From: Cognatundibacterium oligocarboniphilum
GTDB taxonomy: Bacteria > Pseudomonadota > Gammaproteobacteria > Burkholderiales > Burkholderiaceae_D
Direction: 5' to 3'
Assembly: GCF_013377855.1 (NCBI RefSeq)
Contig: NZ_JABXYJ010000004.1
Span: forward strand, 248,001-312,000
DNA length: 64,000 nt
Shown here: positions 46,248-55,523 of the stretch, in pieces
Position numbering within the stretch: position 1 is the stretch's first letter
Layout of the letters: every line of letters starts with the position of its first letter
Notes under the pieces: generated by a model
The model's database searches: none
The model's input: only the letters and a program-made list of their open reading frames with translations
Told to the model about the DNA's origin: nothing
Position numbers and translations under genes: made by a program

Positions 46248-46643
46248 CTACAGGGAAATAAAAGACTCTGCCAGCAACAGCTGATCGTAGGGGGCTTGCT
46301 GTAATGTGTGTTTCAGATTGTCAAGATGCTCCTGGCTGGCCACGCCCAGGTAGAGAAAGCGGGCACCTTGCCGCAGCGCCCGGTTCAGGCTGACGCGCAA
46401 AGGCAGGTGGCCGATACAGCAAAAGCAGCCCGGGGCAATGCGCTGCACATGCACTGGTGACAAATCACTGAGAGGCATGCCGCCAGTGGGAAGCCCCTCC
46501 AGAATCACGGCAGCCCGCGGATGCTGCAGGCAATTTTCCGCAATCCAGCGTTCTCTTTCCGCATAGCCGGCGCCGCTGACGATGGTCAGCGGTATGCGAT
46601 CTGCCGGTTTATTCGCCGCGTTTGGCGTACCGGACCGATTCAA
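46248..46643 (-). CDS. Degenerate G3E/CobW-like small protein with GCFCC motif
   Basis: The 131-residue protein matches the first part of the G3E GTPase fold: a start strand PLTIVSGAG, then RIAPGCFCCIGHLPLRVSLN, where GCFCC corresponds to the metal-binding CxCC of this family. The P-loop, however, is broken: SGAGYAERERW has no GKS/GKT, so it cannot bind GTP in the usual way. It starts at TTG and overlaps the NtrX-like gene by 35 bp, so it is translated behind it. It may be a metallochaperone-like remnant; function unknown. Confidence 0.6.
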   Translation of the reverse strand: MNRSGTPNAANKPADRIPLTIVSGAGYAERERWIAENCLQHPRAAVILEGLPTGGMPLSDLSPVHVQRIAPGCFCCIGHLPLRVSLNRALRQGARFLYLGVASQEHLDNLKHTLQQAPYDQLLLAESFISL

Positions 46644-47334
46644 CGCCGAGCTGCTTCAGTTTGCGATAAAGGTGAGTGCGTTCCAGTCCGGTTTTTTCGG
46701 CTACCCGTGTCATGCTGCCGCCTTCGCGGTTCAGGTGGTATTCGAAATAAATCCGCTCAAACGCGTCTCTGGCTTCACGCAGCGGCAGATCAAACGAAAG
46801 ACTGGCAAACTGGTTGGCAGGTGGTGCGGCGACTGCACCGGTGCCGGCAAACGGGCGGGTTTCAAATCCGCTGTGTACCGCCGGTGTGGCAGCGCCGGTA
46901 CTGGCACCGCTGCTGACGGGTTCACTGCCGATCACGCGTAAAGCCGGTGCTGGCGGCCGTGCCGGTTCCGGGGTGCGGGTCAGACCCTGTTGCACGGCTT
47001 TTAATAATTTTTGCAGGGCGATCGGTTTTTCCAGAAAGTTCAGCGCACCGATACGGGTCGCTTCGACGGCCGTATCTATGGTGGCATGACCTGACATCAT
47101 AATCACCGGCATGGTCAGCAGACCATCACGTTGCCATTCCTTTAGCAGCGTCACGCCATCGGTGTCCGGCATCCAGATGTCCAGCAATACCAGATCCGGT
47201 TTCGCTTCCTGTCTTGCCAGCCTTGCCTGCTGTGCGTTTTCAGCCAGCTGCACGACGTGACCCTCATCACCCAGAATCTCCGAGAGCAGTTCCCGGATTC
47301 CCATTTCATCGTCTACGACCAGAATGTTTGCCAT
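46609..47334 (-). CDS. NtrX-like response regulator without AAA+ domain
   Basis: The 241-residue protein has a receiver domain (1-120; phospho-acceptor Asp in LVLLDIWMPD near residue 52, switch residues MMSGHA and KPI) and a C-terminal Fis-type helix-turn-helix (TRVAEKTGLERTHLYRKLKQ), joined by an Ala/Pro-rich linker. Classical NtrX proteins carry an AAA+ sigma-54 domain of about 240 residues in between; it is absent here, so this form cannot activate sigma-54 promoters and likely acts as a repressor or plain DNA-binding regulator. It is 84 bp downstream of the NtrY-like kinase. Confidence 0.88.
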   Translation of the reverse strand: MANILVVDDEMGIRELLSEILGDEGHVVQLAENAQQARLARQEAKPDLVLLDIWMPDTDGVTLLKEWQRDGLLTMPVIMMSGHATIDTAVEATRIGALNFLEKPIALQKLLKAVQQGLTRTPEPARPPAPALRVIGSEPVSSGASTGAATPAVHSGFETRPFAGTGAVAAPPANQFASLSFDLPLREARDAFERIYFEYHLNREGGSMTRVAEKTGLERTHLYRKLKQLGVESVRYAKRGE

Positions 47335-47418
47335 AAATTTGCCCTATTACTGCCCCTATGTTTTGCATTTTTGTACCTGCTTCTCTCTGACGGAGACTTC
47401 AGGTGAATATCTGCATGC

Positions 47419-49764
47419 TCATGCCGTATTTGAATCCGGTGCTAACTTTAACAGTAAAATCGCCACTTTTGCACCGTTTGTATCGCTGCGATTTTGAATA
47501 TCGATTCTACCGCCGTGTTCGTCAATTATTTTTTTGACCATCGCTAACCCCAGGCCGGTTCCGCGCGGTTTCGAGGTTGCATAAGGTTCGAATGCGCGCG
47601 CCAGAATCTTGCTGGAAAAACCAGGACCGTTATCGATAATCGACAGGCGCACGGCCTGATGCACATCATTACTTTTGCCGCTGTAGCGTACCACTTCGGT
47701 GATGACATCAATTTGCGGCTGGATATCTGACGGATTATCGGCCACAGCGTCCTGCGCATTCTGCAGCAGATTATGGATCACCTGGCGCAGCTGAGTTGCG
47801 TCCCCCATGATTTTGGGCAGATCCGGCGCCAGACTCAGGCGGATAAAATCACGTCCATCACCCGCCAGGTACAGATGCAGAACTTCGTCAATCAGCGCCG
47901 CCAGATTCAGTTGCGACAGCACGGCTGGCGGTGTTTTGGCATAATCACGGAAGTCATCAACCATGCGCTTCATCGAGGTGACCTGATTGACAATCGTGGT
48001 GGTGCTTTTGTTGAGTATTGCCGCATCGCTGTCGCTGAGCTTGTCCTGCAGTTTCATTTGCAGGCGTTCTGCGGAAAGCTGGATCGGGGTCAGCGGGTTT
48101 TTGATTTCATGAGCGAGTCTGCGCGCCACTTCGCCCCAGGCGATTGAGCGCTGTGCAGAGATGATGTTGCTGATATCGTCAAACACAATCACATAGCCGT
48201 TGCCGGAACCAACCGGCAGGTGAGAGCCGCGCGCCAGCAGCGTGATGCTCTGTTTGTCTGCATCAGGCATGGCATCGGAAGCCGGTTCTGCACTGGCGGT
48301 GGAGTCATGGCGCGGCACCTCAATCTGCTGCTGCCAGTGCTGTTCGCGCTCGTCTTTGCCGCCTGCGGCAGACTGCGCATGCTGTTCAGAAAAGGCTTTA
48401 TCAATCGCTTGCCCGAATTCGCGCATCCCTTCAATCTCTGTCAGAGGCAGACCGATTTTGGCTTCCAGCGGGCGTTGCAGAATCCGTTCCACCGATTCAT
48501 TGCAGGTGACCAGATGACCCGCCTGATCCAGCACCATCACCCCTGCCGACATATTCGCCAGCACTGACTCCAGATAGGCTTTGGCATTTTCGAGTTCGTT
48601 GCGGTTTTTTTCGACGGCGGCGCGGGCGTCGAATAATTGCCGGGTCATCGTATTGAACGATTGCGTCAGGCTGCCCAGCTCATCGCTGCTGGCCACAATC
48701 GGACGTGGCGACAAATTGCCTTCGGTGACCGCTTTGGTACCCTCTGCCAGTAACAATAAAGGCCGGGCAAGCTCACCGGAAATCAGGAAAGCGCTGGTGA
48801 TCGCTGCAAAAATAGCCAGCAGCAGTGTGAGCGTCAGCGTAAAAATGTACATGGTTTTCAGACTGCCGCGCCCCAGCGAACGCATCTGATACTCGCTCGA
48901 TGCACTTCGCAGCGCCTCGGCATGTGCCGCCAGATTGGCGGGAACCGGCTGTATCAGCTGGAGGTAATAAGTCTCGCGTTGGAGTGACAGGCTGGTATCG
49001 CTGGCCTGCATTTGCACCACCACCCGTGAGCGCAGGGTTTTTTCCGGTTCCGTGGTGATGACCGGCCGCTGACTGGTGTTCGCGGAATCGCTGCTGTCCG
49101 TTTCCGGGAGATGGATTTTTTCATCCGTGGCAGCATAAAAACGGGCGTTGCGTGCCTGCCGGATCATGTCTGCTGTCGGCAGTTCGGGCACCAGCCGCGC
49201 CAGACTCTGGCTGGCAGTAGCAATCAGGCGACCGCGGCTGTTGACAATGGTGGCATCCTGCACCATCGCTCTTTCACGCAAGCGGGAAAGCTGGATGCTG
49301 AGCGGTGTTTCCGATGGGGTTGCCAGCTCGCTGGCCATGTCGCGCGCCTTGGCCTGCAGGTCGGCCAGCAGGAAGTCGAGCGCAGCAAGACCGAGGTTTT
49401 TGCCGGAATCGAGCGCGGATTCCACTTTCACGTCAAACCAGGATTCGATGGAGCGCGTGACAAACGTGACGGAGACCACATAAATGACTGAGCCGGGCAG
49501 AATCCCGACCAGTGCAAACAGCAGAACCAGCCGGGTCATCAGGCGTGAACCGAATTCGCGGTTGCGGTAACGGCTGAACAGGCGCCACAGCAAGGTCACA
49601 ATCAGTGCCAGTAAGGCCAGCGCGACGACCGCATTCGAGCCCAGCAGCCAGCCGTAGTAAGGCTCAAAATTGGCCGAATTATCCGATGCGGTCGTCAGCA
49701 GAAACAGCAGGATGCCCATCAGGGCACCACCGATAATCAGCGCGTACCGCAGGAATCTGGTCAC
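47419..49764 (-). CDS. NtrY-like sensor histidine kinase
   Basis: The 781-residue kinase has three N-terminal membrane helices (about 5-25, 40-63, 77-101), a periplasmic sensor (about 104-300), a fourth helix (about 303-328), HAMP (about 330-382), a PAS domain (about 395-530) with a Ser/Ala-rich insert, the phospho-accepting His 552 in RRLAHEIKNPLTP and the ATPase domain with LIDEVLHLY, NLLQNAQDAV and GTGLGLAMV. It is the partner of the NtrX-like regulator downstream. The ATG overlaps the DUF4390 stop by 4 bp, so rsmB, DUF4390 and ntrY are one unit. Confidence 0.92.
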   Translation of the reverse strand: MTRFLRYALIIGGALMGILLFLLTTASDNSANFEPYYGWLLGSNAVVALALLALIVTLLWRLFSRYRNREFGSRLMTRLVLLFALVGILPGSVIYVVSVTFVTRSIESWFDVKVESALDSGKNLGLAALDFLLADLQAKARDMASELATPSETPLSIQLSRLRERAMVQDATIVNSRGRLIATASQSLARLVPELPTADMIRQARNARFYAATDEKIHLPETDSSDSANTSQRPVITTEPEKTLRSRVVVQMQASDTSLSLQRETYYLQLIQPVPANLAAHAEALRSASSEYQMRSLGRGSLKTMYIFTLTLTLLLAIFAAITSAFLISGELARPLLLLAEGTKAVTEGNLSPRPIVASSDELGSLTQSFNTMTRQLFDARAAVEKNRNELENAKAYLESVLANMSAGVMVLDQAGHLVTCNESVERILQRPLEAKIGLPLTEIEGMREFGQAIDKAFSEQHAQSAAGGKDEREQHWQQQIEVPRHDSTASAEPASDAMPDADKQSITLLARGSHLPVGSGNGYVIVFDDISNIISAQRSIAWGEVARRLAHEIKNPLTPIQLSAERLQMKLQDKLSDSDAAILNKSTTTIVNQVTSMKRMVDDFRDYAKTPPAVLSQLNLAALIDEVLHLYLAGDGRDFIRLSLAPDLPKIMGDATQLRQVIHNLLQNAQDAVADNPSDIQPQIDVITEVVRYSGKSNDVHQAVRLSIIDNGPGFSSKILARAFEPYATSKPRGTGLGLAMVKKIIDEHGGRIDIQNRSDTNGAKVAILLLKLAPDSNTA

Positions 49765-50351
49765 TTGTCTTCCACCTTGAAGGTGAACCGTTTCCAGTCA
49801 GACGCAAAACGCCAGTCGCTGTCTTTCAGGGAGGTGATCAGAAAGGTTTTTGGCAGATAACTCAGATCCAGTTTCAGTTTGACTGCCACATTGTAAGTGG
49901 CGCCGGCGGTCAGGCTGCCTTTTTCCGCCACGACCCAGCGCCGTGGCCGCAGAACCAGCGCCAGCGCTTCCTCCAGTGTCGGAAAACTTTGTTGCAGGCC
50001 GCTGTTAATCGTGGCGGTGTATTGCCGGGTCCAGGTGTTGTAGGCAATTCTGACGGTTTGCACCGAACGGATGGTTTTTTCATCGAACCAGTACCAGCGG
50101 GGTCGGGTCAGTTCGATTTCGGTGGAAAACGTCAGCGGAATTTCACGGTTGATCGCGTCAATCAGGCCGTGGCTGAGTTCAAAGCTGAAAGTGGCCGCCA
50201 GTCGGTAACCTTCGTCGCTGTTTTCAATCCGCGCCGAACTGACTTCCGCTTCTGCCGCCTGCACCGGTGCAGGCATGATGAGCGCAGTCCACAGCGTTAA
50301 CAGCAGTGTCAGCGCACAGCGGCACAGGAAATCATTCAGGCGGTCAGGCAT
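49761..50351 (-). CDS. DUF4390 exported protein
   Basis: The 196-residue protein has a signal peptide (about 1-32, ending VQAAE) and then a beta-rich domain with LTFSTEIELTRPRWYWFDEK and SLKDSDWRFASDWKRF, the DUF4390 pattern. It is conserved between rsmB and ntrY in betaproteobacteria, probably in the periplasm, and might act with the NtrY sensor, which is only suggested by the fixed order. Function unknown. Confidence 0.88.
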   Translation of the reverse strand: MPDRLNDFLCRCALTLLLTLWTALIMPAPVQAAEAEVSSARIENSDEGYRLAATFSFELSHGLIDAINREIPLTFSTEIELTRPRWYWFDEKTIRSVQTVRIAYNTWTRQYTATINSGLQQSFPTLEEALALVLRPRRWVVAEKGSLTAGATYNVAVKLKLDLSYLPKTFLITSLKDSDWRFASDWKRFTFKVEDK

Positions 50352-50408
50352 GCATTCAGGAAATAGAAAGATTGAGACTGAATGATAACGTGAAGCCGCT
50401 GGTTTCCG

Positions 50409-51830
50409 TTAGCTTTGCTCCGGTTTTTGGAACAGGGCGTAGAACAAACCGTCATGTTCGTTGTGTGCATCGGACGAATTGGCCAGTGTCGGCAATAACT
50501 GACCCGGTGCGTCCAGGCGGATGGCGCCGTGTTTTTCGGCAAAGGCAGCAGCCTGCTGTTCGGATTCTGCCGGCCAGATGGAGCAGGTGACCATCAGCAG
50601 TTTTCCGCCCGGAGCCAGCATCCGCCACAGATTATCCAGAATCCGGGATGACAGCGCGGCCAGTTGGGCGGTATCGGTCTTGCGGCGCAGCCAGCGGCTG
50701 TCCGGATGGCGGCGTACCACGCCGGAAGCCGTACAGGGCACATCCGCCAGAATCCGGTCATACGGCTTGTTATCCCACCAGCCGGAGCGACTGGCATCGC
50801 CGTCCTTGATGGTGCAGAACAGTTTCAGCCGTGCCAGATTGTCATGAATTTTTTGTACCCGCGCCGGATCGGTGTCCAGTGCCAGCAACTCGATGTCGGC
50901 AGATTCGAGCAGATGCCCGGTTTTTCCTCCCGGTGCGGCACAGGCATCCAGCACCCGCATGCCGTCGTGCACATCCAGTAGCGGTGCGGCCAGCTGTGCC
51001 GCTGCATCCTGCACTGATACCATGCCTTCTTCAAAGCCGGGAATCTGCTGAACCGGCATCGGCTTGTCGAGCCGCACGGCAAACGGGCCGATCTGACGCG
51101 CACCGATCTGCTGGTTGGCAAGCAATTGCAAATAGGCTTCGGTGCTGCTGGCGCGGCGGTTCACACGCAGCGTCAGCGGCGGCGGATGATTACCTGCGGT
51201 CAGGATCGCCTGCCAGTCGGACGGATAGGCGGCTTTCACCTGGTCCACCCACCACTGCGGGTAATTCCAGACTGCCGCAGGCTGTTTCATGACCAGTTTC
51301 AGTAATTCGTCTTTTTCGCGCAGATAACGGCGCAGAACGGCGTTCACCATGCCTTTGGCAAACACCATGTGAGAATTGGCGCTGGCAGCGGTGACCGTCT
51401 GATCGACCACGACAAAATTCTCGTAAGGTGCGACCTCATTTTCGTTGCTAACCAGTAATGTCAGCGCGCAGCACAGCAAACCGTAGAGCAGGGCAGGCTC
51501 CGGCGTTTTGTTGGTCATTGCTTTCAGCAGCGCATCGACCCGTCCGACCTGACGCATGGTACGGTAAGAAATATCCTGGATTGCGCCGCGCGCCTGAGGC
51601 AGCGCCTGGGTTTGGACAAAGACTTTATTCAGCGCCTGCGGCAGTGCGGTGCCTTCCAGCACATAAGCGACTGCCTGTGCCGCTCCTGACAGGCTGAATG
51701 CGAGCGAATCGGGTTTCAGCTCAATCAGGGGTAATGCCGTATCTGCCGCAGTTTCGGTCTGTGCTTTGGCAGACTGGCGTGCTGGCTTGCCAGCAGGTTT
51801 TCCGAGGATTTTTCTTGGTTGTTCTTGCAT
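50409..51830 (-). CDS. rsmB: 16S rRNA m5C967 methyltransferase RsmB
   Basis: RsmB methylates C967 of 16S rRNA with SAM. The 473-residue protein has an N-terminal NusB-like RNA-binding domain (about 40-175), then the methyltransferase domain with DACAAPGGKTGHLLE (SAM loop), LALDTDPARVQ, the catalytic region DVPCTASG and the second Cys in MVTCSIWP. The start at 51828-51830 is used. It is 2 bp behind the LysE-family gene and 57 bp ahead of the DUF4390 gene. Confidence 0.95.
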   Translation of the reverse strand: MQEQPRKILGKPAGKPARQSAKAQTETAADTALPLIELKPDSLAFSLSGAAQAVAYVLEGTALPQALNKVFVQTQALPQARGAIQDISYRTMRQVGRVDALLKAMTNKTPEPALLYGLLCCALTLLVSNENEVAPYENFVVVDQTVTAASANSHMVFAKGMVNAVLRRYLREKDELLKLVMKQPAAVWNYPQWWVDQVKAAYPSDWQAILTAGNHPPPLTLRVNRRASSTEAYLQLLANQQIGARQIGPFAVRLDKPMPVQQIPGFEEGMVSVQDAAAQLAAPLLDVHDGMRVLDACAAPGGKTGHLLESADIELLALDTDPARVQKIHDNLARLKLFCTIKDGDASRSGWWDNKPYDRILADVPCTASGVVRRHPDSRWLRRKTDTAQLAALSSRILDNLWRMLAPGGKLLMVTCSIWPAESEQQAAAFAEKHGAIRLDAPGQLLPTLANSSDAHNEHDGLFYALFQKPEQS

Positions 51831-51831
51831 A

Positions 51832-52470
51832 TCAGTGTTTCGTGAGTACCAGTTTGATGCCGAGTCCGACAAATGCCGTGCCGACGACCCGCTCCAGCCA
51901 CAGGCGGTAACGCGGATTGCGGTTGGCGCGGCGCGCCAGTGTACCAGCGAGAAAGGCCGTACCGCTATTCCAGAGCGTGCTCATTACGACAAAAATAGCG
52001 CCAAGCAGCAGGAAAGAGGTGGTTTTATGCGGTGCATCGGGATCCACGAACTGGGGGAAGAACGACAGGAAAAACAGGACGACCTTGGGATTGAGCACAT
52101 TTGTCATGATGGCTTGCCAGAAAATGGTCAGCAAGGGGCGGCGTTCCGGCTCGGTGGAACGGGCGACCAGCGCTGCCGGTTTGCTCGATGCCATGCGGAT
52201 GCCCAGATAGATCAGATACGCGCCGCCGGCCAGTTTGATGATAGTGAAAGCCAGTGCCGATGTGGCAATAATGGCTGTCAGTCCGAAAGCCGATGCAAAT
52301 GCGTGAACCAGACAGCCGACCGAAATACCGAGTGCGGAAATGAGTCCGGCAGTACGTCCCTGTGCGATGCTGCGTCCGACGATGTAGGCCGTGTCCGGGC
52401 CGGGCGTAGCATTCAGCAACAGGACGGCCAGGCAAAACAGGCCGAAATTGACGATACCAAGATGTTCCAT
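51832..52470 (-). CDS. LysE-family amino acid exporter (RhtB-like)
   Basis: The 212-residue membrane protein has six helices and the family motif LLNATPGPDTAYIVGRSIAQG near the N-terminus, with NVLNPKVVLFFLSFFPQF in the middle. Members export threonine, homoserine or other amino acids. The start at 52468-52470 is chosen; 34 further in-frame codons upstream overlap the alpha/beta hydrolase end. It ends 1 bp before rsmB. The exported substrate is unknown. Confidence 0.92.
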   Translation of the reverse strand: MEHLGIVNFGLFCLAVLLLNATPGPDTAYIVGRSIAQGRTAGLISALGISVGCLVHAFASAFGLTAIIATSALAFTIIKLAGGAYLIYLGIRMASSKPAALVARSTEPERRPLLTIFWQAIMTNVLNPKVVLFFLSFFPQFVDPDAPHKTTSFLLLGAIFVVMSTLWNSGTAFLAGTLARRANRNPRYRLWLERVVGTAFVGLGIKLVLTKH

Positions 52471-52498
52471 AGCAGTGCTTTCCGTCAGAAAAAGAGAT

Positions 52499-53374
52499 TT
52501 AAGCCACAGCAGGTGGCGTGAATGGATGCTGATCCAGCCAGGTACGCAAATCATCAAATACTTTTGTCGCATCCAGTTCGTTCAGGATTTCGTGATAAAA
52601 ACCGGGGTAATAGTGTGCCTGTACATGGCTGGGCCGGATGGCAGCGGCAAAGCGCTGGCTGCCGGCCGGGTCCACCAGATGATCGTCCATGGCGACCAGC
52701 AGCAACACCGGCACGCTGATGCCGGAAGCATGGGCATGCGTGAATTCGATTGCTGCCAGCATACTGTGCAGCAGACGCGCGCTGATTTTCGGATGGACCA
52801 GTGCATCGTTTTCGTAAGCCTGAATCACTTCGGCATCATGCGATAAATAGCGGGTTTTGAGGCCATTCGGCAGACCCGTGCCGGGAAACAGCCGGGTCGC
52901 AATGCGCAGCAGCCATTGTTCTGCACCGGACATGCGGATCGCCAGCGCCGGTGACGACAGGATCAGGCCACTGACCGGCGCGATGGCGCCGGCGACAAAG
53001 CGGGCGGCAAACAATCCGCCCATGCTGTGTCCCATCAGTAGTGGCGGGGCGCACAGCTGGCTGCTGAAATCCCGGATCACTTCTTCGGCATCACGCAAGA
53101 TGGCGAGGTTATCCGGCACATCGCCCGCCGCACCGTCCGACTGGCCGTGTCCGCGGTGGTCGTAGGTGCGGACAGTAAAACCAAGAGCATTGAAAAAACG
53201 GGCAACATGGGCATAGCGGCCGCAATGCTCACCGAGACCGTGCATGATGACGATCCCTTGCGCTGCGGTTCTGGCGCCGGCAACGGCAGCAGCAGGCCAG
53301 TCGCGGACAAATAGCCGGATGCCGTTGCTGGTGATGAATTCGGATTCGTTGGTATGCTCGATGTGTGCCGTCAT
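52499..53374 (-). CDS. Alpha/beta hydrolase (monoacylglycerol lipase type)
   Basis: The 291-residue protein has the oxyanion region MHGLGEHCGRY (near residues 44-54), YDHRGHGQSDG and the nucleophile elbow GHSMGG, with the acid in VAMDDHLV and His in YPGFYHEIL, so the triad is complete. The pattern matches monoacylglycerol lipases and lysophospholipases. No signal peptide is present. It is 28 bp upstream of the LysE gene and 3 bp behind the DUF1840 gene. Confidence 0.9.
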   Translation of the reverse strand: MTAHIEHTNESEFITSNGIRLFVRDWPAAAVAGARTAAQGIVIMHGLGEHCGRYAHVARFFNALGFTVRTYDHRGHGQSDGAAGDVPDNLAILRDAEEVIRDFSSQLCAPPLLMGHSMGGLFAARFVAGAIAPVSGLILSSPALAIRMSGAEQWLLRIATRLFPGTGLPNGLKTRYLSHDAEVIQAYENDALVHPKISARLLHSMLAAIEFTHAHASGISVPVLLLVAMDDHLVDPAGSQRFAAAIRPSHVQAHYYPGFYHEILNELDATKVFDDLRTWLDQHPFTPPAVA

Positions 53375-53377
53375 GAA

Positions 53378-53722
53378 TCAGACACCCCAGACGACTTCTT
53401 TTTGCATTTTATTGGCGGCGTGCAGCATTTCCAGGACGGGAAACACGCGGGCCGCAAAAGAAACCGGTTCCGGGATTTCATGTTCATGGTCGTCGCCTTT
53501 TTCGCTGTGGTGCGCATTCACATCCCGGCTGACTTCCTCGGATACCGGATGCGCCTTGCTATCAGCGATGGCGGCTTCGATTTTGACGATGGCCAGCGGT
53601 AATTCCGCCGGAGTGATAATCCCGCGATCAACATCCTTGTGCAGCAGATCGAGAATGCGGCGGGCGTGTTCTTTGTACATGGTGATCTCTGTTGCGGCTT
53701 TGGATTTAAACGTGATCAGCAT
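53378..53722 (-). CDS. DUF1840 protein
   Basis: The 114-residue protein starts MLITFKSKAATEITMYKEHA and has the helical pattern of DUF1840 with ILDLLHKDVDRGIITPAELP; the C-terminal VFPVLEMLHAANKMQKEVVW fits. The family is confined mainly to betaproteobacteria and has no known function. A His/Asp/Glu-rich stretch lies in the middle (HHSEKGDDHEHE). It is 3 bp upstream of the hydrolase, so both are co-transcribed. Confidence 0.9.
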   Translation of the reverse strand: MLITFKSKAATEITMYKEHARRILDLLHKDVDRGIITPAELPLAIVKIEAAIADSKAHPVSEEVSRDVNAHHSEKGDDHEHEIPEPVSFAARVFPVLEMLHAANKMQKEVVWGV

Positions 53723-53883
53723 GGTTTTGGCTCCTTGTTTCTATCGTTCCGGTAGGGACGGCTGGTTCGTGTGCTGCAATCAGGATGAGGTTGTTGCGTC
53801 AAGAATGTCCTTGGCTGCAGACAGCTATTGACTGTGGTCATTTCTATGATAATCCGATTTCCGGTATTGTGGTGACTGTGGTT

Positions 53884-54387
53884 TCAGTTTGGCCGGAATG
53901 AACGCATAAATGTATCGATCAGATCCTGATCCAGCTTTTTTTCCGGCCCCAGTGCGATAATCTGATAGATATGCTCGCCCTGAATCACGAAGCGTGCCGC
54001 CATCAGCACGGGTTCACCGTTGCCCAGTCTGCCATGTATCTGCAGCACATCTCCCGGAATGTGGTTGTCCGTCGTGGTTGTCGCCTGAATATTGCGTAGC
54101 ATGCCCTGTTTCATGGCTTCGGATACCTTGCCTGCCTGGCCGGCATCGTCCAGCTTCAGTGTGCCAACCGCAAAACTGATTCCGCCGGCTTCAGCAGCAG
54201 TCATCTGCATGGTCAGCGGCAGTCCCGCAAGCACCACAGGCTTTGACATGCTGGCAGGTTTGCCCGGCATCAGTATGCTGAACGGAACATCATTGCCGCG
54301 CACTTCGCGCCAGTCAAACTGCGGGCTGCAGGCGTTCAGGAGCAGTGCACATCCTGCGATCAGCATTAATCTTGTTATCAGTCGCAT
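53884..54387 (-). CDS. Small lipoprotein of unknown function
   Basis: The 167-residue protein has a lipoprotein signal (MRLITRLMLIAGCALLLNAC, Cys 20) followed by a compact domain with VPFSILMPGKPASMSKPVVL, a pattern I know from betaproteobacterial exported proteins without a name. The end (IDTFMRSFRPN) is typical of the same group. It follows the EamA gene by 15 bp and is divergent from nothing close. Function unknown. Confidence 0.75.
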   Translation of the reverse strand: MRLITRLMLIAGCALLLNACSPQFDWREVRGNDVPFSILMPGKPASMSKPVVLAGLPLTMQMTAAEAGGISFAVGTLKLDDAGQAGKVSEAMKQGMLRNIQATTTTDNHIPGDVLQIHGRLGNGEPVLMAARFVIQGEHIYQIIALGPEKKLDQDLIDTFMRSFRPN

Positions 54388-54402
54388 CGGTCGTTAAATC
54401 CA

Positions 54403-55350
54403 TCAGTGTGGCTGGGTATGGAATTTCCGCAGCGCAAATGCCACACCGGCGCACAGCAGGATAACACCGGCGAGGATCGGCATGGCGGGCAAAGTCTGAC
54501 GTAACGCAAAAGCATAAGACAGCGCTGCCAGTGTTTCAAAGACGATCAGCTGCCCGCTGAGACTGGTCGCCAGTTTCTGGCTGGCGTAATTCCATAGTAA
54601 GGTTCCCAGCCATGATGCCAGCAAGCCCAGCATGAACATGATCAGTACGAATTTTTGCGGTGTGCTGCCCAGGGGAAACTGGAATGCAGAAACATCCTGC
54701 TGATTGTGGAGCAGACCGTAACCGACGAGGCCGGCTAATGCCAGCGGCAAGGTTGCCAGTCCCTGCACGGTTGCCCAGGTGCCGGGCGGGATATGCGGAT
54801 TATTTTTCAGATAACGGCTGTTCATGATCGGATACCAGGTCCAGGCTGCCACGGCGACCAGGGCAAGCAAAGTACCTTTGACATAATCGTTGATGCTGCG
54901 CTGGTGATCCAGATGCTGCAATTCTTCGCCATTCACCAGCATGATGCCGCTGAAAATCAGGAGCAGCGGAAACAACAGTTTTTTCCACGCAATCGCTTCG
55001 GACGGATGGTGCGGCGACCAGTTGGCGCAAACTGCAATCACGACGGGCAGGGTGCCGATCAGCATGGTTGGTAACGGCGCATCCGCCAGTTGAATTGCGC
55101 TGGCGAGTGCGGCGTAGTAAATGATGTTACCGATCAGAACCAGTTTCAGCGCACTGATCCAGTCCTGCCGGTGTAGCTGACGGATGCGCTGCCGATCCAG
55201 CCATGCAGGAAACAGCGCAATCAGACCGAATGCAAAATAGCGGCCGAATGACAGCATCAGACCGGGATAATCAGGCAACAAAAGTGGCGTGATAAATACC
55301 AGCCCCCACAATAGCCCGGCGCCGAGTGCGGCCATGACTCCATTGAACAT
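54403..55350 (-). CDS. EamA/DMT-family transporter
   Basis: The 315-residue protein has ten membrane helices in two EamA repeats (about 1-135 and 150-300), with YYAALASAIQLADAPLPTML in the first. Such transporters export small metabolites. The start at 55348-55350 (MFNGVMAALGAGLLWG) is preferred since it leads directly into the first helix and has a weak GAGAAAG before it; an ATG eight codons upstream is possible. Substrate unknown. Confidence 0.88.
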   Translation of the reverse strand: MFNGVMAALGAGLLWGLVFITPLLLPDYPGLMLSFGRYFAFGLIALFPAWLDRQRIRQLHRQDWISALKLVLIGNIIYYAALASAIQLADAPLPTMLIGTLPVVIAVCANWSPHHPSEAIAWKKLLFPLLLIFSGIMLVNGEELQHLDHQRSINDYVKGTLLALVAVAAWTWYPIMNSRYLKNNPHIPPGTWATVQGLATLPLALAGLVGYGLLHNQQDVSAFQFPLGSTPQKFVLIMFMLGLLASWLGTLLWNYASQKLATSLSGQLIVFETLAALSYAFALRQTLPAMPILAGVILLCAGVAFALRKFHTQPH

Positions 55351-55523
55351 AAGCACTTTCTCAAGAAATGGCATTTTAAGCCGTTCAGCATCCTATGATA
55401 ATCGGTTTATCGCCGGCATACGCTGCCGGGCCGGATGAATTTACCACGGTGCTGGGTTATCATAGAGCGGCATTCGCTGTTAAGGCGGATGTCTTGCCCG
55501 ACTTTTCAATATCTGGGGTTACG

